The notes beneath the pieces are model-generated. The model did no database searches, had not been told where the DNA came from, and saw only the letters and a program-made list of their open reading frames with translations. 64,000 nt of DNA from Nitrogeniibacter mangrovi. GTDB taxonomy: Bacteria; Pseudomonadota; Gammaproteobacteria; Burkholderiales; Rhodocyclaceae. Of this stretch, positions 60,025-64,000 are shown in pieces. The stretch's first letter is position 1. Every line of letters begins with the position of its first letter. A program made the translations under genes and the position numbers. The stretch is from NCBI RefSeq assembly GCF_010983895.1, contig NZ_CP048836.1, positions 1,054,001 to 1,118,000 of the forward strand, given 5' to 3'.

Positions 60025-61356
60025 ATGGACATGCATGAACTGGGACGTACGACGCCGCTGCCCGGGCAGCGGGTGGCGGTCGTGGGCAGCGGCATCGCGG
60101 GCTTGGCGGCAGCGTGGCTGCTGCGTCGGGACTACCGGGTGACGCTGTTCGAGGCGGATCTGCGCCCGGGGGGGCACACGCATACGGTCAACGTGACGCT
60201 CGACGGCGTCGAGGCGCCCGTCGATACCGGCTTCCTGGTGTTCAACCGGCGGACCTATCCGGACCTGTGTGCGCTGTTCGAGCATCTGGGGGTGGCCTCC
60301 GCCGCCTCGAGGATGAGTTTCTCGGTGAGCCTGTGCGATCCGGATATGGAGTGGGCGGGCACGTCGCTCGCCACCGTGTTCGGGCAACGGCGCAATCTGG
60401 CACGCCCGGCCTTCTGGCGCATGCTCGGCGATCTGGTCCGCTTCAATCGCGAGACCCAGCGGCTGGTCGAGACGTCGCCGACGCGGCTGGCCGACGTCTC
60501 CCTCGGTGAATTCCTCGCCGATGGTGGCTACTCGACCATGTTCCGCGACTGGTATCTGCTGCCCATGGCGGCGGCCATCTGGTCGTGTCCCACTCAGCAA
60601 ATGCTGGCGTATCCGTTGCCGACTTTCCTGCGCTTCTGCCACAACCATGGCTTGTTGCAGGTGGTCGACCGCCCCGAGTGGATGACCGTCCGCGGTGGCG
60701 GGCGCACCTATGTGAACCGCATGCTCGCGGACCTGGAGCGGGTGTGTCTGGGAACGCCGGTGCTGGCGGCCCGACGCAGCGCCGAGGGCGTGGCGTTGCG
60801 CACCGCCGGGGGCGAGCATCATTTCGACGCGGTGGTCTTCGCCTGTCACAGCGACCAGACCCTGCGCATGCTCGGCGGTGGTGCGAGCGACGCCGAGCGC
60901 GCGGTGCTCGGGGCGGTGCGCTACCAGCCCAACGTCGCCTGGCTGCACACCGATCCGGCCCTGTTGCCGCGGCGGCGCGGGCTGTGGTCGGCGTGGAACT
61001 ACATGGCGGGTGTGGGCGCGCCGGGCAACCAGCCGGTGTCGGTCTCCTACCTGATCAACCAGTTGCAGCCGCTGCCCTTCGCACGCCCGGTGGTGGTGAG
61101 CCTGAACCCGGCGCAGCCACCGGCGGACGAGCATGTGTTCGAACGCATCGAATATGCCCACCCGGTGTTCGACCGGGCGGCGATCGCGGCCCAGGGGCGG
61201 CTGGCCGACATCCAGGGGCGGCAGCGCAGCTGGTTCGCCGGGGCGTGGACCGGCTATGGCTTCCATGAGGACGGTCTGCGCTCGGCGCTTGCGGTGGTGC
61301 GCCAGTTCGGCGTTCTCGCGCCGTGGCGCCATCGCCGGGAGCGGGTGAGCGCATGA
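60025..61356 (+). CDS. FAD-dependent amine oxidase-like flavoprotein
   Basis: 443 aa. The N-terminal dinucleotide fold is RVAVVGSGIAGLAAAWLLRR, followed by LFEADLRPGGHTHTVNV and VDTGFLVFNRRTYPDL; WFAGAWTGYGFHEDGLRSAL is the C-terminal FAD contact. Proteins of this type accompany DUF1365 and cyclopropane-synthase-like genes in singlet-oxygen and light-regulated loci, where they are thought to act on membrane fatty acids. ATG 60025 follows GGAGGGGA. The stop overlaps the next start (ATGA). Confidence 0.88.
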   Translation: MDMHELGRTTPLPGQRVAVVGSGIAGLAAAWLLRRDYRVTLFEADLRPGGHTHTVNVTLDGVEAPVDTGFLVFNRRTYPDLCALFEHLGVASAASRMSFSVSLCDPDMEWAGTSLATVFGQRRNLARPAFWRMLGDLVRFNRETQRLVETSPTRLADVSLGEFLADGGYSTMFRDWYLLPMAAAIWSCPTQQMLAYPLPTFLRFCHNHGLLQVVDRPEWMTVRGGGRTYVNRMLADLERVCLGTPVLAARRSAEGVALRTAGGEHHFDAVVFACHSDQTLRMLGGGASDAERAVLGAVRYQPNVAWLHTDPALLPRRRGLWSAWNYMAGVGAPGNQPVSVSYLINQLQPLPFARPVVVSLNPAQPPADEHVFERIEYAHPVFDRAAIAAQGRLADIQGRQRSWFAGAWTGYGFHEDGLRSALAVVRQFGVLAPWRHRRERVSA

Positions 61357-62135
61357 GCGCGGATATCTCCTTTCTCGCGCCTTCGGTGGGTTTCGGCCTG
61401 GTGGCCCACCACCGCCACCAGCCCTGCGCTCATGGATTCCACTACCCGGTGGCCTTCCTGCGCATGCCCCTGTCGGCCTGGGACCGTGTCCGGGTGCCGC
61501 TGCTCGGTGTCGATCGGGCCCACGTGTTCAGCCTGAACCGCCGCGACCATGGCCCGCGCGACGGCAGTGATCTGGCGCGCTGGATCGGCGCTGTGTTGCG
61601 CGCCCACCGCCTGACGGCGGCCTGCGACGGCGAGGTGGTGTTGCAGACCTTTCCGCGCATGTTCGGTTACGTCTTCAATCCCGTCAGCTTCTGGTTCTGC
61701 CACGACCGCGGCGGGGCGCTGCGGGCGGTGCTGGCGGAGGTGAACAACACCTTTGGCGAGCGCCACGGCTACCTGGTGGCCCATGAGGACGGTGCGCCGA
61801 TTCGCGCCGGCGAGGAGCTGACCGCGCGCAAGTGCTTTCACGTGTCGCCGTTTTTCCCCGTGTCCGGTGAATACCGGTTCCGCTTCGTGCTCGCCGAGGG
61901 GTGCAGCCGGGTGCATGTGGACCTGTGGGCCGCCGGGCAGTGCCAGCTGTCGACCGTCATCGATGGTCGCCTCGAGCCGCTCGCGCGGCCGGCCATGTGG
62001 CGCTGGCTGGGGCGCTTTCCGTTCATGACGCTGGGCGTGATGGTGCGTATCCACCTGCAGGCCTTCCGCCTTTGGCGCAAGCGCGTGCGTTTCTTTCGAA
62101 AACCCCTGCCGCCCGTGAAGGAGATCAGCACATGA
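61353..62135 (+). CDS. DUF1365 family protein
   Basis: 260 aa. Conserved-looking blocks are HHRHQPCAHGFHYPVAFLRM, VFSLNRRDHGPRDGSDL, FPRMFGYVFNPVSFWFCHDR, AVLAEVNNTFGERHGYLV and KCFHVSPFFPVSGEYRFRF. The many His residues could form a metal site, but no reaction is established that I can cite. It almost always travels with the flanking flavoprotein and methyltransferase, which indicates a shared lipid pathway. It is coupled to both neighbours by 4-nt overlaps. Confidence 0.88.
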   Translation: MSADISFLAPSVGFGLVAHHRHQPCAHGFHYPVAFLRMPLSAWDRVRVPLLGVDRAHVFSLNRRDHGPRDGSDLARWIGAVLRAHRLTAACDGEVVLQTFPRMFGYVFNPVSFWFCHDRGGALRAVLAEVNNTFGERHGYLVAHEDGAPIRAGEELTARKCFHVSPFFPVSGEYRFRFVLAEGCSRVHVDLWAAGQCQLSTVIDGRLEPLARPAMWRWLGRFPFMTLGVMVRIHLQAFRLWRKRVRFFRKPLPPVKEIST

Positions 62136-63355
62136 CGGCCCAGGAAAACGTTCTCCAGTGCCGCCTGCCGCGGCTGAGCGCCCGCCTGCCGGGGCGCGTC
62201 CGTGCCGTTCTGGCGCTGCTCGACTCGCTCGAACACGGCGGCGTGCTCATGACCCTGCCCGGTGCCGGCACGGTGCAGCTGGGGCAGGGGGCGCCGGTGG
62301 CGCACTGGACGGTGCGCGACCTGGCCTGCTTCGATCGGGTCATCGCCCGCGGCGACATCGGCCTCGGTGAGGCGTGGATGGACGGTCTGTGGCACACCGA
62401 CCACCTGCCCGAGCTGCTCGCCTGGCTGTCGCGCAACCGCGACCGGCTGGGGCGTCGCGTCCATGGCCGGACCTGGCAGCTGGCCGCCTACCGGCTGTGG
62501 CACCTGCTGCGCGCCAACACGCGGCGTGGCTCGCGGCGCAACATCGAGGCCCACTACGATCTGGGCAACGATTTCTACGCCCTCTGGCTCGATCGCACCA
62601 TGACTTACTCGTCGGCCTGCTTCGCGTCGGCCGACGAGCCCCTCGAGCGCGCCCAGACACGCAAATACCAGCGTATTCTCGACGCCCTCGGGGCCCAGCC
62701 CGGGCAGCGCATCCTGGAGATCGGCTGCGGCTGGGGCGGCTTCGCCGAGGTCGCCGCGGCACAGGGCTGCCAGGTCCATGGGCTGACGCTGTCGCCGGCC
62801 CAGCTCGCCTACGCGCGCCAACGGGCCGAGGCCGGCGGCTGGCACGATCGGGCGCAATTCGAGCTGCGCGATTACCGGGACGTGGGCGGCCGCTTCGACC
62901 ATGTGGTCTCGATCGAGATGGTCGAGGCCGTCGGCGAGCGCTACTGGCCGCGCTACTTCGAGCAGATCGCGCGGTGTCTTGCGCCCCACGGCAAGGCGGT
63001 CATCCAGGCGATCACCATCGACGAGGCGCTGTTCCCGGCGTACCGGGCGGGGACCGACTTCATCCAGCAGTACATCTTTCCGGGAGGCATGCTGCCCACC
63101 CCCGCGCGCCTCGAGGCCGCGGCGCAGCCGACCGGCCTGGCGGCATTGGCGCATGTCTGCTTCGGGCAGGACTATGCGCGCACCCTGCGTCGCTGGGCCG
63201 AGGCCTTCGACGCGCAGGGCGAGGCGGTGCGCCGGCAGGGTTTCGATCGTCGCTTCGTTCGCATGTGGCAGTTCTACCTGGCCTACTGCGAAGCGGGCTT
63301 TCGCACCGGCGATCTGGATGTGTGCCACGCCACTTTCGGGCATGCGGGGGCGTGA
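62132..63355 (+). CDS. Cyclopropane-fatty-acyl-phospholipid synthase-family methyltransferase
   Basis: 407 aa. SAM-binding motif I is ILEIGCGWGGFAEVAA; other family blocks are RRNIEAHYDLGNDFYALWLD, MTYSSACFASADEPLERAQT, VVSIEMVEAVGERYWPRYFE and IQQYIFPGGMLPTPARLEA. The enzyme methylates double bonds of phospholipid acyl chains; in related light/singlet-oxygen operons a homologue starts furan fatty acid synthesis, so the product may be a methylated or furan lipid rather than a cyclopropane. Overlaps the DUF1365 stop by 4 nt. Confidence 0.92.
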   Translation: MTAQENVLQCRLPRLSARLPGRVRAVLALLDSLEHGGVLMTLPGAGTVQLGQGAPVAHWTVRDLACFDRVIARGDIGLGEAWMDGLWHTDHLPELLAWLSRNRDRLGRRVHGRTWQLAAYRLWHLLRANTRRGSRRNIEAHYDLGNDFYALWLDRTMTYSSACFASADEPLERAQTRKYQRILDALGAQPGQRILEIGCGWGGFAEVAAAQGCQVHGLTLSPAQLAYARQRAEAGGWHDRAQFELRDYRDVGGRFDHVVSIEMVEAVGERYWPRYFEQIARCLAPHGKAVIQAITIDEALFPAYRAGTDFIQQYIFPGGMLPTPARLEAAAQPTGLAALAHVCFGQDYARTLRRWAEAFDAQGEAVRRQGFDRRFVRMWQFYLAYCEAGFRTGDLDVCHATFGHAGA

Positions 63356-63867
63356 TGCGCAGCGCACGCACCCTGGTGCTCGGATTCGTCCTGCTGGTGT
63401 CGATGCCGGCCTCGGCGCGGGTGCCGCTGCCGGAGGCGCTGCGCGATGTGGGGCCCTGGCAGCTGCGTGGCGCGGGGGACATGCGGGTGCTCGGCTGGCG
63501 TGTGTACGAGGCCGCACTGTGGCGTCGGGGCGATACGGCGGGGCACGAAGCGCTGGCGATCCGCTACGACACGACCATCTCGAGCGAGCGGTTGGTGAGC
63601 ACCACCCTGGAGGAACTCGAGCGCCTCGGACTGCCCCGGCCGGAGCGCTGGCAGGCGGTGCTCGGGCGCGCCTTTCCGGACGTGGCGCCGGGCGACGTGC
63701 TGGTGGCGGTGCGCAGCGCCGACGGGGTGCGCTTCTATGCCGCCGGCCGGCAGACCGCGCGGGTGCCGGACCCGGCCTTCGCCGACGCCTTCTTCGGCAT
63801 CTGGCTCGACCCGCGGACCCGCGAGCCCGACCTGCGCGCCGCGCTGCTGGGCGGAGTGGGGCGATGA
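63355..63867 (+). CDS. Exported chalcone isomerase-like protein
   Basis: 170 aa with a signal peptide (TLVLGFVLLVSMPASA). The mature part has LRGAGDMRVLGWRVYEAALW, DTTISSERLVSTTLEELERL and VPDPAFADAFFGIWLDPRTR, the pattern of bacterial periplasmic chalcone-isomerase-like domains. Members of the fold bind fatty acids or small lipids; catalysis is not implied. The ATG shares one base with the preceding TGA, and the end overlaps the transporter start. Confidence 0.82.
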   Translation: MRSARTLVLGFVLLVSMPASARVPLPEALRDVGPWQLRGAGDMRVLGWRVYEAALWRRGDTAGHEALAIRYDTTISSERLVSTTLEELERLGLPRPERWQAVLGRAFPDVAPGDVLVAVRSADGVRFYAAGRQTARVPDPAFADAFFGIWLDPRTREPDLRAALLGGVGR

Positions 63868-64000
63868 GCGCCCTGCCGGCACTCCGGACCGGGCAGGTGC
63901 TGGCCTACGGCGTGCTCGGCCTGCCTCTCGCGTTCGCCGCCTTGCCGCTGTACGTGTACGTGCCCCGGTTGTATGCCGGCAACCTGGGGCTGTCGCTCTC
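63864..64000 (+). CDS. MFS transporter, N-terminal fragment cut by window end
   Basis: The first 45 residues are visible: after MSALPALRTGQVLAYG comes a hydrophobic segment LGLPLAFAALPLYVYVPRLY. That is the start of GPH/melibiose-type MFS carriers, which occur as the last gene of related LitR- or ECF-controlled lipid loci. ATG overlaps the upstream stop (ATGA). The rest lies outside the window. Confidence 0.7.
   Translation, partial: MSALPALRTGQVLAYGVLGLPLAFAALPLYVYVPRLYAGNLGLSL

Overview
The window is about 64 kb of dense, high-GC chromosome. Gene order and protein sequences point to a betaproteobacterium, most like the Rhodocyclales (Azoarcus/Thauera/Denitromonas type). The evidence is a division and cell-wall run (murD-ftsW-murG-murC-ddl-ftsQ-ftsA-ftsZ-lpxC) followed by a DUF721 gene and secA, then argJ, and a split trp operon. 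This is inferred from protein recognition only; there is no rRNA in the window. I saw no tRNA, CRISPR array, prophage or insertion sequence.

Layout. (1) 1-13.3 kb: peptidoglycan precursor synthesis, divisome, lipid A entry (lpxC) and secA. Genes mostly overlap by 4 nt; the exceptions are the AT-rich ftsA-ftsZ gap and the lpxC and secA promoters. (2) 13.4-16.2 kb: an HDOD/GAF signalling protein and argJ. (3) 16.2-21.8 kb: an apparently self-contained uptake locus. A divergent ModE-like regulator with a binding-protein-like domain faces a membrane protein, a TonB-dependent receptor with a 26-glycine run, a protein with the TiaS-type IDDTD motif, a small cysteine protein and a dedicated TonB. 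(4) 21.8-24.3 kb: a methyltransferase and apaG (minus), then rpe-gph (plus). (5) 24.3-30.8 kb: a trp leader with four Trp codons, then trpE, an aminotransferase, a BKACE enzyme, trpG, trpD and trpC, followed by tamB. (6) 34.7-43.2 kb: a DUF2189 membrane protein, an FKBP isomerase, a dicarboxylate/amino-acid symporter, the large NAD-dependent glutamate dehydrogenase and a frameshifted FG-GAP-like protein. (7) 43.3-50.7 kb: a VOC protein, a glucosylglycerol-3-phosphatase (StpA type), a diheme cytochrome lipoprotein coupled to an exported GMC oxidoreductase, and a HAD phosphatase. (8) 50.8-54.3 kb: recQ, a DUF559 nuclease gene boxed by inverted copies of a 40-bp palindromic repeat, and cysK. (9) 54.4-64 kb: a GGDEF/EAL sensor, rfaE2, and a CarH/LitR-type B12 photoreceptor gene divergent from an operon for a small protein, glutathione peroxidase, amine-oxidase-like flavoprotein, DUF1365 protein, cyclopropane-synthase-like methyltransferase, chalcone-isomerase-like protein and an MFS transporter that runs off the end.

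How the genes work together. The first 10 kb is core growth machinery. The trp block is probably attenuated by its leader peptide. The glutamate dehydrogenase and symporter fit amino-acid catabolism. The last 5 kb reads as a light/oxidative-stress membrane-lipid module under a B12-dependent repressor, with operator-like palindromes visible in the divergent gap and again inside the first small gene. Two genes (murD and the FG-GAP-like gene) carry single-base losses at runs of six G, which most simply reflect consensus errors at homopolymers.
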